From WTAW01 sp050124775 (lineage in GTDB: Bacteria; Acidobacteriota; Aminicenantia; Aminicenantales; Aminicenantaceae), in assembly GCA_050124775.1 (NCBI GenBank), contig JASFEP010000124.1:1-10779 (forward strand): 10,779 bases of DNA, given 5' to 3'. Made by a program: the position numbers and the translations under genes. The notes under the pieces are model-generated. The model saw only the letters and a program-made list of their open reading frames with translations, was not told the origin of the DNA and made no database searches. Below, piece by piece: positions 1-7,557 of the stretch (positions within the stretch are counted from its first letter, which is position 1; the number at the start of each line of letters is the position of its first letter).

Positions 1-1252
1 TGGGACCATAGAATATCGATCCGATCTTGTTTATCGCTTCGATGATAGTGGCAGAAATGTTTCCCACCAAGAAAGCGAAGCCAATGCAAAAAAGGCCCCA
101 AAAGAGAGTGAACATTTTAGAGATGTGTGTTTCTTGTTGAGGAGTCATGGCCTTTTTTCTAAGCTTTTTAAAAATATCTTCCACAGACGCCGCACTCAAA
201 GAGTTGATGGATGAATCGAGAGTCGACATGGCTGCAGCCATAATAGCAATGAAAATGAATCCCACCACGCCCACCGGCATTTTTTCCATAACAAATATGG
301 GAACAAGGTAGTCATACTCTCCTTGGGGGAGTTTTGCCAAAAAATCAGGATTTTGGATGGCAAATGTTCCGAGGATGAGGCCCACGCTACAGTATGCAAA
401 AACAACGGGAAAACGAAAAAAGCCGTTGAAGAGAAGACTGAGTTTGCATTCCTTCAGGTTTCTTGCTGACAACTCTCTTTGGACTTGACTCTGGTCGCAG
501 CCGTAATAGGAAGCATAAAGGAAAAAACATCCAAAAAACAGAGGCCAAAAGCCATAATCTTTATTGTCACCAAATCCGTGCGCTGAGAAATCTATAGCCT
601 TTAGACGATCAGGATCGAAAAATTGGCCTATGGAATTCCAACCGCCGATAAGATGTAACCCCACCAAACCAACAGCGATTATGCCTGCCATAATAACGAT
701 CATTTGGATGGTGTCCGAAACGATGTCTACATGTATTCCACCGAAGAGTTCATAGATCATGGCGACAACTCCGATCAGGACGATCGTGATCCAGATGGAG
801 ATTTGAAGGGCAACCGATAGAACGATCGCTGCCGCATACACGGCGACGCCTGTTGCGAGCCCCCGGCTGATTTGAAAAACAAGACTCATCACTACCCTGG
901 TTCTCTCGTCAAAACGCCTTTCCAGATATTCATAAACACTGATGATTTTCATGGTGTGAAAAACAGGGAAAAAGAATGCCATTAGAACGATCATGGCTAA
1001 AGGGAGAGCCAATTCATAGCCCAACCAAACCATTCCGCCTCTGCTTCTGAGAGCGACAAAAGCGGGAGCAGAAATAAATGAGATGGCGCTGAGTTGCGTC
1101 GACATGGTGGATAAACCAATGGGAAACCAAGGCAATTTTCTCCCCGCAAGATAGTAGTCCTCTGTAGTTTTCTGTTTGTGCCCCAACCACCACCCAAGAA
1201 TTATGAGGCCACCCGCATAGAGGAATATGATTATCCAATCAATTTGAGTCAT
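1..1252 (-). CDS. Sodium:solute symporter (SSS/SLC5 family), C-terminus outside window
   Basis: Inner-membrane secondary transporter that would use the sodium gradient to import a solute. I read about 417 codons; the gene runs off the left edge, so the final helices are missing. The N-terminus has a first hydrophobic helix, then the family signature TEDYYLAGRKLPWF and a helix with STQLSAISFISAP. Further on are SVYEYLERRFDERTR, the loop YYGCDQSQVQRELSARNLKE typical of SLC5-like members, and the helix AAAMSTLDSSINSLSAAS, which holds the Ser/Thr pair expected at the conserved Na2 sodium site. The start is fixed: the next upstream in-frame codons reach a TAA at 1262-1264 with no other start. No good Shine-Dalgarno lies directly before it. 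It is divergent from pta. The sequence resembles the SLC5 vitamin/monocarboxylate branch more than ActP, but the substrate is unknown; acetate or another short acid is only a guess from the neighbours. Confidence 0.93.
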   Translation of the reverse strand, partial: MTQIDWIIIFLYAGGLIILGWWLGHKQKTTEDYYLAGRKLPWFPIGLSTMSTQLSAISFISAPAFVALRSRGGMVWLGYELALPLAMIVLMAFFFPVFHTMKIISVYEYLERRFDERTRVVMSLVFQISRGLATGVAVYAAAIVLSVALQISIWITIVLIGVVAMIYELFGGIHVDIVSDTIQMIVIMAGIIAVGLVGLHLIGGWNSIGQFFDPDRLKAIDFSAHGFGDNKDYGFWPLFFGCFFLYASYYGCDQSQVQRELSARNLKECKLSLLFNGFFRFPVVFAYCSVGLILGTFAIQNPDFLAKLPQGEYDYLVPIFVMEKMPVGVVGFIFIAIMAAAMSTLDSSINSLSAASVEDIFKKLRKKAMTPQQETHISKMFTLFWGLFCIGFAFLVGNISATIIEAINKIGSIFYGP

Positions 1253-1267
1253 ATGAACATATTATGG

Positions 1268-1285
1268 CATCTCAAAATTGAGATG
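1268..1285. promoter_or_regulatory. Palindrome upstream of symporter start
   Basis: CATCTCAA-AA-TTGAGATG has 8-bp arms around a 2-bp centre and ends 16 bp before the symporter start codon. It could be an operator. In the symporter mRNA it could also fold as a 7-bp stem with an AUUU loop. The only purine-rich, SD-like stretch (GAGAUG) lies in the 3' arm of that stem. Confidence 0.5.
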
Positions 1286-1336
1286 TCGATTGAAAGAAAA
1301 ACGCAAATCCGTTAAGATACACATTTTTATATGGTT

Positions 1337-1365
1337 TTAATACAAAATTCATACATTCTTAACAA
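1337..1365 (-). promoter_or_regulatory. Candidate promoter of the symporter gene
   Basis: Read on the minus strand, TTGTTA (1365-1360) is followed after 17 bp by TATTAA (1342-1337). Each hexamer matches four of six sigma-70 consensus bases. A start near 1330 would give a leader of about 80 nt that includes the palindrome at 1268-1285. The region is AT-rich, so this may be chance. Confidence 0.25.
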
Positions 1366-1373
1366 AAAAGAGA

Positions 1374-1379
1374 TATAAT
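1374..1379 (+). promoter_or_regulatory. Candidate -10 element for pta-ackA
   Basis: A perfect TATAAT lies 49 bp before the first possible pta start codon. No good -35 hexamer sits 16-18 bp upstream, so the promoter may need an activator or may not be real. A 7-bp inverted repeat, GTTAAGA (1311-1317) and TCTTAAC (1357-1363), lies just upstream and could be an operator or chance. Confidence 0.35.
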
Positions 1380-1416
1380 TCAGCGTGATTGAGCTGGGAT
1401 TATTCGCGAAAAATAT

Positions 1417-1422
1417 AAGGAG
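1417..1422 (+). promoter_or_regulatory. Shine-Dalgarno of pta serving two adjacent starts
   Basis: AAGGAG is followed by GAGCCCT and then GTG (1429) immediately followed by ATG (1432). Spacing is 6 nt to GTG and 9 nt to ATG, so both fit and sequence alone cannot decide. The choice changes the protein by one residue. Confidence 0.7.
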
Positions 1423-1428
1423 AGCCCT

Positions 1429-3531
1429 GTGATGGGAAAGAACGTATATATCGCCACTATGGAGCCGCAGAGCGGAAAATCCGTGGTCTTGCTCGGGCTA
1501 ATGGAGATGTTATCCCGACGGATCCAGAACATCGGTATTTTCAGGCCGATCGTTAGGGCAGGTGAGAAGCACGACGTTTATATCGATCTCGTTCGAAAAA
1601 GATACAAGCTTAAGTTCGATTATAACGATCTCTATGCCTGTACACATCAAGAAGCGCGTGATCTTCTCGGTAGCGGGCAGTACGATACTCTGGTCAAACT
1701 GATGGTGGATAAGTATAAAAACCTGGAACAGCAGTGTGATTTTGTCGTCTGTGTCGGTACGGATTTTACCGGGGTCGCGACAGCTTTCGAATTCGATTTT
1801 AACGCAGATATTGCCAATCAGCTCGACTGCCCTGTTTTATTAGTCGTCAATGGGTACGAGAAATCCCCAGAAGACCTTGTGGCAGCCGTGCGGATGTCCC
1901 GAGAGGCCTTTCAGGAACAAGGATGCAAAGTGATCGCCACGGTGGCCAATCGGATCGATGAAGCTAGCCTGGATGCCGTGACCGAACAACTCCGTGGAAA
2001 GTCGGCTGATCTTGGACCTGTTTACACTCTTAAGGAAGAGCCTGCGCTGGCTTTTCCCTCAGTGCGTGCCATTGCGCGGGCTTTAGGTGCGCGTTTTGTT
2101 ATCGGGGAGGGGAGAACGCTCAACAGGGAGGTGAAACAGTACAAGATTGCGGCCATGCAGTTGCGCCATATTTTGGAACGTATGGAAGATGGCGATTTAA
2201 TCATCACTCCTGGAGACCGAGCCGATGTTATCCTCGGGAGCATCATGACCCTGTTCTCTGATAAGGCGCCCAACATCGCCGGCCTTATCCTGACCGGGGG
2301 ATTGGAACCGGAATCGCATGTTAAAAAAATGCTCGAAGGCCTCAAGGCACCCTGTTTTCCTATTATGTCGGTCGATACTGACACTTACACAACAGCCATG
2401 AATGTGAGCGCTGTGCACCCCACGATCTCTGCGGAGAACGAACGTAGGATCGCGCTAACTCTGGGCCTTTTCGAATCCCGCGTCGATCTTGCTGAACTGG
2501 AAAAAAGTATCGAGGTGGTTCGTTCGACACGAGTGTCTCCAATCATGTTCGAGTATGAATTGATCGAACGAGCGAAATCCGACCGCCAGCATATCGTATT
2601 GCCAGAAGGAAATGAGGAGCGAATCCTGCGGGCGGCGGAAATTCTGATGAGGCGTGATGCTGTAGAATTAACGCTTTTAGGCGAAAAGAAGGAAATTCAG
2701 AAGAAGATCGCTTCGTTCGGTTTGGATCTGCAGGGAGTCCATGTGGAAAATCCCATGACCTCGAAAAAGCTGGGCACATTTGCGGACACATACTACAAGT
2801 TGCGTCAGCATAAGGGAATATCCCGAGAATTCGCCTATGATATGATGACCGATGTCACCTATTTCGGCACGATGATGGTCCATAAGGGATTGGCCGATGG
2901 GATGGTTTCGGGGGCCGTGCATACAACCCAGCACACCGTACGCCCGGCGTTTGAGTTCATTCGCACAGCAGAGGGGTATTCCATCGTTTCCAGTGTATTC
3001 CTCATGTGCTTGGAAGACCGTGTGCTCGTTTATGGTGATTGTGCCGTCAATCCCAATCCCAATCCTGCACAGCTCGCCGACATCGCTATTGCTTCTGCAG
3101 AAACCGCCCGTTTGTTCGGGATAGAGCCCCGCATTGCCATGCTGTCTTATTCCACAGGAGAATCAGGAGAGGGCGAAGATGTAGAGAAGGTGCGGGAGGC
3201 CACACACCTGGCGAAGGAACGAAGGCCCGATCTCAAAATAGAGGGACCGCTCCAGTATGATGCGGCCATCGATGCCAGCGTGGCTGCCACCAAGATGCCC
3301 GACAGCGAGGTGGCCGGCCATGCAACTGTTTTCATCTTCCCGGACCTGAACACAGGAAATAACACCTACAAGGCTGTACAACGGTCCGCTAATGCTGTGG
3401 CTATCGGCCCAGTGCTCCAGGGACTCAACAAGCCTGTAAATGACCTGAGCCGTGGGTGTACGGTCACCGATATCGTTAACACCGTGGCTATTACGGCGAT
3501 ACAAGCGCAGTCCAGGAAAAAAGAGTCATGA
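1429..3531 (+). CDS. pta: Phosphate acetyltransferase, long form
   Basis: Cytoplasmic enzyme that interconverts acetyl-CoA + phosphate and acetyl phosphate + CoA, the first step of the acetate/ATP pathway. At 700 aa it has the long three-domain layout of E. coli Pta. Residues 1 to about 200 form a P-loop-like domain related to dethiobiotin synthetase (MEPQSGKS at 11-18, NGYEKSPEDL at 141-150). Residues about 225-345 form a DRTGG-type domain (ITPGDRADVILG at 259-270, ILTGGLEPE at 287-295). Residues about 370-695 form the catalytic PTA/PTB domain, with LPEGNEERILRAAE (391-404), GMVSGAVHTT (491-500), GDCAVNPNPNPAQLA (536-550), SYSTGESGEGEDV (573-585), EGPLQYDAA (605-613), FPDLNTGNNTYKAVQR (637-652) and GPVLQGLNKPVNDLSRG (660-676). 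All family motifs look intact. The last codons overlap ackA by 4 bp (ATGA), which implies translational coupling in one operon. Confidence 0.97.
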   Translation: MMGKNVYIATMEPQSGKSVVLLGLMEMLSRRIQNIGIFRPIVRAGEKHDVYIDLVRKRYKLKFDYNDLYACTHQEARDLLGSGQYDTLVKLMVDKYKNLEQQCDFVVCVGTDFTGVATAFEFDFNADIANQLDCPVLLVVNGYEKSPEDLVAAVRMSREAFQEQGCKVIATVANRIDEASLDAVTEQLRGKSADLGPVYTLKEEPALAFPSVRAIARALGARFVIGEGRTLNREVKQYKIAAMQLRHILERMEDGDLIITPGDRADVILGSIMTLFSDKAPNIAGLILTGGLEPESHVKKMLEGLKAPCFPIMSVDTDTYTTAMNVSAVHPTISAENERRIALTLGLFESRVDLAELEKSIEVVRSTRVSPIMFEYELIERAKSDRQHIVLPEGNEERILRAAEILMRRDAVELTLLGEKKEIQKKIASFGLDLQGVHVENPMTSKKLGTFADTYYKLRQHKGISREFAYDMMTDVTYFGTMMVHKGLADGMVSGAVHTTQHTVRPAFEFIRTAEGYSIVSSVFLMCLEDRVLVYGDCAVNPNPNPAQLADIAIASAETARLFGIEPRIAMLSYSTGESGEGEDVEKVREATHLAKERRPDLKIEGPLQYDAAIDASVAATKMPDSEVAGHATVFIFPDLNTGNNTYKAVQRSANAVAIGPVLQGLNKPVNDLSRGCTVTDIVNTVAITAIQAQSRKKES

Positions 3532-4742
3532 AAGTCCTTGTTATAAACTCAGGAAGTTCCTCCATTAAGTATCAGCTGTTCGATATGGAAGACAAAGCCG
3601 TTCTCGCTGTGGGATTGCTGGAGCAGATCGGCGAGAAGGCGAGCCGTTTGAAACACGAGACGCGCCAGAAAGACGGCGAGATGCAAACTCTCGTTCAAAA
3701 AGATCCTGTGGCTGATCATATCCAAGGATTCGACAAGATCATGGACGCTTTTGCTGCGACGGGAGCGCTTAAGGATAGCGATGTTCTCTATGGGATCGGT
3801 CATCGCGTGGTGCATGGGGGAGAAGCATTCCATGAACCGACGTTGATCACAGAAAGAGTTATCGAAACGATTCGAGAGCAGATCCCTCTCGCACCTCTTC
3901 ACAACCCTCCCAATCTTCTGGGGATCGAGGTGACTGTCGCTCGGCGACCTGAAATTCCTCAAGTTGCAGTGTTCGACACAGCCTTCCATCAAACGATCCC
4001 ATCACATGCCTATTGGTATGCTTTGCCCTATGATCTGGCGAATTCGCTCCACATCCGCCGCTACGGTTTTCATGGGACATCTCACCAGTATGTGTCCAAA
4101 GCGGCTGCTCGACATCTTCAGCGGCCTCTCGATGAGTTGAACCTGATCACCTGCCATTTGGGGAATGGAGCCAGTATCTGTGCTGTCCGAGATGGCAAAA
4201 GCGTCGACACATCCATGGGAATGACTCCTCTCGAAGGACTGATCATGGGAACACGTTCCGGGGATATCGACCCGGCTGTCGTTTTTTATCTCAACCGCAA
4301 AACAGGAAGATCGGTAGAAGATATAGACACGCTCCTCAACAAGGAGAGTGGGATGAAGGGCATTTGCGGGGTAAACGATATGCGAGAGATCGAAGAATTG
4401 GCCACAGCCGGCGATGCGAGGGCCCGTTTAGCTCTGGATATGTACTGTTATCGGCTCAAAAAGTATATCGGTGCATACGCGGCCGTCTTAGGCCGGGTGG
4501 ATGCTTTGGTATTCACAGCAGGTGTGGGGGAAAATTCTGATCTCATTCGGGCAAGAGCATGTGAGAATTTATCATCGCTGGGGATCATTTTGGACGAGCA
4601 GAAGAATAAAGAGAAAAAATCTGGCCTTCTCGAGGTCCAGACAGAAAACAGTCCGGTCAGGGTTCTTGTTATTCCCACCAACGAGGAGCTCGAGATCGCA
4701 GAGCAGACCGTATCCTGTATTCAGAGAAAGAAAAATTTATAA
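3528..4742 (+). CDS. ackA: Acetate kinase
   Basis: Cytoplasmic kinase that transfers phosphate from acetyl phosphate to ADP, giving acetate and ATP, or runs in reverse to activate acetate. The length of 404 aa is normal for the family. Seen in order: NSGSSSIKYQLFD (7-19, the phosphate-loop signature with Asn7), GHRVVHGGE (91-99, with Arg93, equivalent to catalytic Arg91 of the Methanosarcina enzyme), FDTAFHQTIP (149-158, Asp150), RRYGFHGTSHQYVS (177-190, His182), HLGNGASICAV (210-220), GTRSGDIDP (241-249, Arg243), TAGVGENS (330-337) and TNEELEIA (384-391, Glu386). No catalytic residue is missing. It overlaps pta by 4 bp; only a weak AGGA 10 nt upstream serves as a ribosome site, so coupling to pta is likely. 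Only 20 bp separate its stop from the convergent lipoprotein gene, and I see no hairpin terminator there. Read-through into the antisense of that gene is therefore possible. Confidence 0.98.
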   Translation: MKVLVINSGSSSIKYQLFDMEDKAVLAVGLLEQIGEKASRLKHETRQKDGEMQTLVQKDPVADHIQGFDKIMDAFAATGALKDSDVLYGIGHRVVHGGEAFHEPTLITERVIETIREQIPLAPLHNPPNLLGIEVTVARRPEIPQVAVFDTAFHQTIPSHAYWYALPYDLANSLHIRRYGFHGTSHQYVSKAAARHLQRPLDELNLITCHLGNGASICAVRDGKSVDTSMGMTPLEGLIMGTRSGDIDPAVVFYLNRKTGRSVEDIDTLLNKESGMKGICGVNDMREIEELATAGDARARLALDMYCYRLKKYIGAYAAVLGRVDALVFTAGVGENSDLIRARACENLSSLGIILDEQKNKEKKSGLLEVQTENSPVRVLVIPTNEELEIAEQTVSCIQRKKNL

Positions 4743-4762
4743 ACTTTTCCTATCCCAGCAAA

Positions 4763-5953
4763 TCAGTCGAATATCTCCTTCGTGTTTTTTACTCTGTATT
4801 CTATGAATACATTCTTATCTTCGAATTCTGTGATGACTCCAATAGAGTGCTCGAAAAATATTAAATCCCTCAGATCAGGGATCTTCGTTGATGAAAGGAT
4901 GGTGTAAATACATTGGCCGTCCCTATCAAAGACATCGATCTCCGTGGATTCGAGGCCTGTGATCCTCCATACAGCCAGGTGTCCCTGCGGCAGGGTTGCG
5001 ATTGCCAAAATTGCATTCAGGGTGTCGGGGAGTTGTTCTTTGACGTGCGGCCTGATATTCTCGGGAATTCGAGGGGCTATCGATTGGAGAATGCTATCCT
5101 TTTGATCATCATCCAGAAACAAATATTCGTGGATTTTATGTATGACCTTGCGCACAATCCCATCGGCATTTTTTGCATAGATTGTATAGTCTCTATTATT
5201 ACAGACATAAATTATTCTTGAGTTTCGGTCATAGGCGTGATGGATATCAGCGGCAACAAGAGGATTGGTGGAGGCGATGGCCGGTCCTTCCTGCTGCTCA
5301 GTGCGGATCTGGAAGATACCTGCACTTCTATCTTCATAATACTCGGTGAGAAATTCTTCTTTTGAATTTATAAGTGCAGAGACTCGAGTTCGAGCTTGAT
5401 TTTCTCCCCCTTCTCGATAGCTGACAGTTAAAAACCTGTCTTCGTCTATCACTTGAGTTCGAAGATAGAAATTCCGGAATGTCCGGAACTGCCACTCGTT
5501 CACATACTGTCCGTCCAATGTGAATTGGGCGATCTTCATGGGCCAGGCCCCTATGACCCATAGAGAATTATGAGCGATCTGCAAATCACCGAATCTGGGG
5601 AATTCACCCGGCCCCTGTCCTTCTCTTAGGAATTGAGTGATAAGCTTCCCACTTGAATCAAACTTGTACACACAAATGTTGCGGCTATCAGCCAGGAATA
5701 AATTATCAGCATCGTCTTTTTGTGCTGTTCGGAAAAGGGGCGGCTCCTCTGGATCGATATCGAGCGGATCGATTCTTAATATCTCAGCGACATACAGAGA
5801 AATTTCCCCTTTAGCCGATTCTTCGGAGTTGTAGACGTGCTCTATTCCATCGATCACTTCAGTTCTGACAGAAGGACTCTTTTCTACCCTTTCACAGCCG
5901 ATAGAGAAGAGGGCAATAACGATAGTGGAAAATAAAATCAAGTGTTTCTGCAT
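4763..5953 (-). CDS. Lipoprotein with six-bladed beta-propeller (NHL-like) domain
   Basis: Predicted envelope-anchored lipoprotein of 396 aa; its biochemical role is unknown. A basic-hydrophobic signal peptide (residues 1-19) ends in a lipobox, FSIGC, with Cys20 as the lipidation site. The mature part reads as short beta-strand repeats with hydrophobic/aromatic and Asp-Gly turns: LFLADSRNICVYKFDSSGK (85-103), the family-typical GQGPGEF turn (112-118), FTLDGQYVNEW (144-154) and VFDRDGQCIYTI (341-352). Residues about 275-315 form a charged, likely helical insert (LFLDDDQKDSILQSIAP and following) that interrupts the propeller. A similar insert occurs in the divergent neighbour at 6288-7352. This matches the 6-bladed beta-propeller lipoproteins common in Bacteroidota and Aminicenantes. 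AAAAGGAG lies 8 nt before the ATG and supports this start. The gene converges on ackA. Alternatives are a carbohydrate- or peptide-binding surface protein or a scaffold. Confidence 0.8.
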   Translation of the reverse strand: MQKHLILFSTIVIALFSIGCERVEKSPSVRTEVIDGIEHVYNSEESAKGEISLYVAEILRIDPLDIDPEEPPLFRTAQKDDADNLFLADSRNICVYKFDSSGKLITQFLREGQGPGEFPRFGDLQIAHNSLWVIGAWPMKIAQFTLDGQYVNEWQFRTFRNFYLRTQVIDEDRFLTVSYREGGENQARTRVSALINSKEEFLTEYYEDRSAGIFQIRTEQQEGPAIASTNPLVAADIHHAYDRNSRIIYVCNNRDYTIYAKNADGIVRKVIHKIHEYLFLDDDQKDSILQSIAPRIPENIRPHVKEQLPDTLNAILAIATLPQGHLAVWRITGLESTEIDVFDRDGQCIYTILSSTKIPDLRDLIFFEHSIGVITEFEDKNVFIEYRVKNTKEIFD

Positions 5954-5961
5954 CTCTTTTA

Positions 5962-5969
5962 CTCCTTTT
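5962..5969 (-). promoter_or_regulatory. Shine-Dalgarno of the 396-aa lipoprotein gene
   Basis: AAAAGGAG on the minus strand, 8 nt before the ATG at 5953. It supports that start codon and with it the complete signal peptide. Confidence 0.75.
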
Positions 5970-6053
5970 GACTAAAAAAGCACGAATAAAGGTAATACCA
6001 AAGAGAAGGAATCGAACTCCGGTGATTTTGTAATTATTTTATTTTCAATTAAT

Positions 6054-6144
6054 TGCAATGCATATTTTTTATGATATAAAAAATCATACGCTTTGACTCT
6101 TTTTATTATTATAAGAGATTTGAAAAATTTTTGCCTGCAATGCA
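6054..6144. repeat. Two copies of TGCA-A-TGCA
   Basis: TGCAATGCA occurs at 6054-6062 and 6136-6144, 82 bp apart. Each copy is itself a short dyad (TGCA-A-TGCA). They could be paired operator sites for a regulator of the divergent lipoprotein genes. No regulator gene lies next to them. Confidence 0.35.
6064..6084. repeat. AT-only inverted repeat
   Basis: ATTTTTTAT and ATAAAAAAT (9-bp arms, 6064-6072 and 6076-6084) are separated by GAT. The stem has no G-C pairs, so it is a weak terminator. It may be a protein-binding site, an easily melted spot or plain low complexity. Confidence 0.35.
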
Positions 6145-6229
6145 ACTACGTTTGTCTATTCATACCCTCCTTTACATATTCTAGACATTCTCAGACAATT
6201 ATAGTTTCATAGTGTGGTTCAAACCGTGT

Positions 6230-6258
6230 TTGACATAACGCCATCTTCTGTCTAATAA
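6230..6258 (+). promoter_or_regulatory. Candidate promoter of the second lipoprotein gene
   Basis: A perfect -35 TTGACA (6230-6235) is followed by TCTAAT (6251-6256, five of six, 15-bp spacer) or TAATAA (6253-6258, 17-bp spacer). The CTGTC/GACAG dyad (6248-6265) overlaps the -10 region and could be an operator. The resulting leader would be about 25 nt. Confidence 0.45.
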
Positions 6259-6277
6259 ACGACAGTTGACATTGATT

Positions 6278-6281
6278 GGAG
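6278..6281 (+). promoter_or_regulatory. Shine-Dalgarno that decides the start of the second lipoprotein gene
   Basis: GGAG lies 6 nt before the ATG at 6288. It falls inside the stretch that would be coding if the in-frame TTG at 6276 were used, and that TTG has no SD of its own. The ATG is therefore preferred. Confidence 0.7.
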
Positions 6282-6287
6282 ATCGGA

Positions 6288-7352
6288 ATGATTAGAACGA
6301 GAAGATTGCCTAAATCACTTTGCTTTATATTCATGTTTTCGATCCTGATTTGCTGTGGCCCCAGACAAAATGTAGGGGAAGCAAAGCTATATTCCCTTGA
6401 AAAAATCCTGACTATTGATACAGAAAACGACGATATAGCTGCGGTGGGGTTGACCGATATCAGTCATTTTGACATCGACTCAAATGGGAAAATATTCATT
6501 GCCAATCTGAAATCGAAGGAAAATTACATCTTTATGTTGAATGACGATGGACGCCTAATATCTGTATTCGGAAAGGGGGGGCAGGGCCCAGGAGAATTAC
6601 AATCTCCTTTGGAGCTCGCCATATCAAATCAGGATGAGATTTTTATCACGGATCGGGGAAAGGTCGTCGTATTTGGCAATAGCGGTCAGTTCATCAATGA
6701 ATTCCGCATCGACAATGAGTATCAGAAAATCATCCCATTGGATAAAAACAGATACTTGGCCATAGCCGTAAAGATGAACGAAGACTTATCCCAGTCTTTT
6801 CAAGTGATATTATGTACATCTGAATTCAAAGAATTAAAAACTCTGGATAGTTCAAAAATAGAGAGTTTTAAAAAGGCAGATAAGGTCAATATCATTCCCA
6901 CTCTTGTGTATTGGGAGACGTCGGAAAGCCACATATATACGGGAAATACGTATGAGTATGAAATTCGGGTGTTTGATTTTGACGGCGAATTGCTTCGAAC
7001 TATCCGAAAAGAGCATGAAGCTGTTTCGCTGTCTGATGATGATAGAGAGGAATATGAACGGAGATTACAAAAATATCCTCCTGAAATAAGGGAGAGTTTT
7101 TTCATTCCTGATGCCTTCCCTCCGTTTAGAGCTATCGTTACAATGGATGATAAGTGGCTGTTCGTACAAACCTATGAAGCTGCCAATGAAGGAAGTTCTG
7201 TGTATGATGTTTTTAACGCAAACGGAGAATTCATAGGCAGAGCTGAACTTGAGGGTTATCAGGTGAAATTCAAAGGGGATCGTGTCTATTGCATCAAGCA
7301 AAATGAGAGCGGATATAAAGAACTCGTTGTATATCAGATGATATGGGATTAA
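6288..7352 (+). CDS. Second lipoprotein with six-bladed beta-propeller domain
   Basis: Predicted 354-aa envelope lipoprotein of unknown function. The signal peptide MIRTRRLPKS plus a hydrophobic stretch ends in a lipobox, LICC, with Cys23 as the probable lipid anchor. The mature protein shows propeller-like strands and turns: FDIDSNGKIFIANL (61-74), MLNDDGRLISVFGKGGQGPGE (83-103), EIFITDRGKVVVFGNSGQF (117-135), IRVFDFDGELLRTI (226-239) and VYDVFNANGEFIGRAEL (305-321). A charged insert, SLSDDDREEYERRLQKYPPE (247-266), sits where the divergent 396-aa neighbour has DDDQKDSILQS, so the two look like distant paralogues despite low identity. The ATG is chosen over a TTG 12 bp upstream because of the SD placement. 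The gene is visibly more A+T-rich than pta/ackA (not computed), which could mean later acquisition. Next downstream is the end of the permease gene on the opposite strand. Confidence 0.78.
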   Translation: MIRTRRLPKSLCFIFMFSILICCGPRQNVGEAKLYSLEKILTIDTENDDIAAVGLTDISHFDIDSNGKIFIANLKSKENYIFMLNDDGRLISVFGKGGQGPGELQSPLELAISNQDEIFITDRGKVVVFGNSGQFINEFRIDNEYQKIIPLDKNRYLAIAVKMNEDLSQSFQVILCTSEFKELKTLDSSKIESFKKADKVNIIPTLVYWETSESHIYTGNTYEYEIRVFDFDGELLRTIRKEHEAVSLSDDDREEYERRLQKYPPEIRESFFIPDAFPPFRAIVTMDDKWLFVQTYEAANEGSSVYDVFNANGEFIGRAELEGYQVKFKGDRVYCIKQNESGYKELVVYQMIWD

Positions 7353-7401
7353 TAATTTCTTGTCTCAAGTCGCAATTCGATGGGATTTGGAATGCCGAAG
7401 G

Positions 7402-7427
7402 GGGGAATTGAATCCCTGTAGTTTTTT
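7402..7427 (+). terminator. Weak terminator-like hairpin after the second lipoprotein gene
   Basis: GGGGA (7402-7406) can pair with TCCCT (7413-7417, one G-U pair) around a 6-nt loop, followed by GTAG and six T (7422-7427). The stem is short and the T-run is set back, so function is doubtful. A longer alternative pairs GGGATT (7382-7387) with AATCCC (7411-7416). Confidence 0.25.
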
Positions 7428-7536
7428 AACTCTTTTAAATTCAAACACCTGTGACGTATGTTATTGATACTGCAGAAAATAATGTTTTGAATGGTTTTAA
7501 GTTGCTTTGAATTTTTTTGAGGCTTTTTGCATCTGG

Positions 7537-7557
7537 ATGGTCCCAAAATGGTCCCAA
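7537..7557. repeat. Tandem 11-bp direct repeat ATGGTCCCAA(A)
   Basis: ATGGTCCCAA occurs at 7537-7546 and 7548-7557, an 11-bp period close to one helical turn, 12 bp past the permease stop codon. It could be a protein-binding site or a recombination scar. No integrase is near. Confidence 0.4.

Larger units (their letters stand above)
5954..6287. other. AT-rich intergenic region between divergent lipoprotein genes
   Basis: This 334-bp stretch has no convincing ORF. It should hold the promoters of both flanking lipoprotein genes. It contains the SD of the minus-strand gene (AAAAGGAG, 5962-5969), an AT hairpin (6064-6084), two TGCAATGCA copies (6054-6062 and 6136-6144), TTGACA at 6230-6235 and again at 6266-6271, and a 5-bp dyad CTGTC/GACAG (6248-6252/6261-6265). 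Confidence 0.6.

Noticed and set aside
1..10. TGGGACCAT at the window start, matching the inverse of the 7537-7557 repeat
   Set aside because: It encodes conserved-looking symporter residues, and a 9-bp match alone is likely chance.
2022..2384. 120-codon minus-strand ORF inside pta, and similar antisense ORFs in pta and ackA
   Set aside because: They lie opposite strongly conserved enzyme motifs and show no family features.
4865..4882. Hairpin ATCCCT/AGGGAT near the convergent ends of ackA and the lipoprotein gene
   Set aside because: It lies inside the lipoprotein coding region and no U-run follows on either strand, so it is not a convincing terminator.
6001..6026. Minus-strand sequence GGAGTTCGATTCC resembling a tRNA T-arm
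   Set aside because: The stem does not pair beyond one or two bases, and no anticodon arm, D-arm or matching acceptor stem can be found beside it.
6276..6287. TTG start giving a four-residue longer lipoprotein
   Set aside because: The SD (6278-6281) would lie inside the coding sequence and no SD precedes the TTG; ATG at 6288 fits better.
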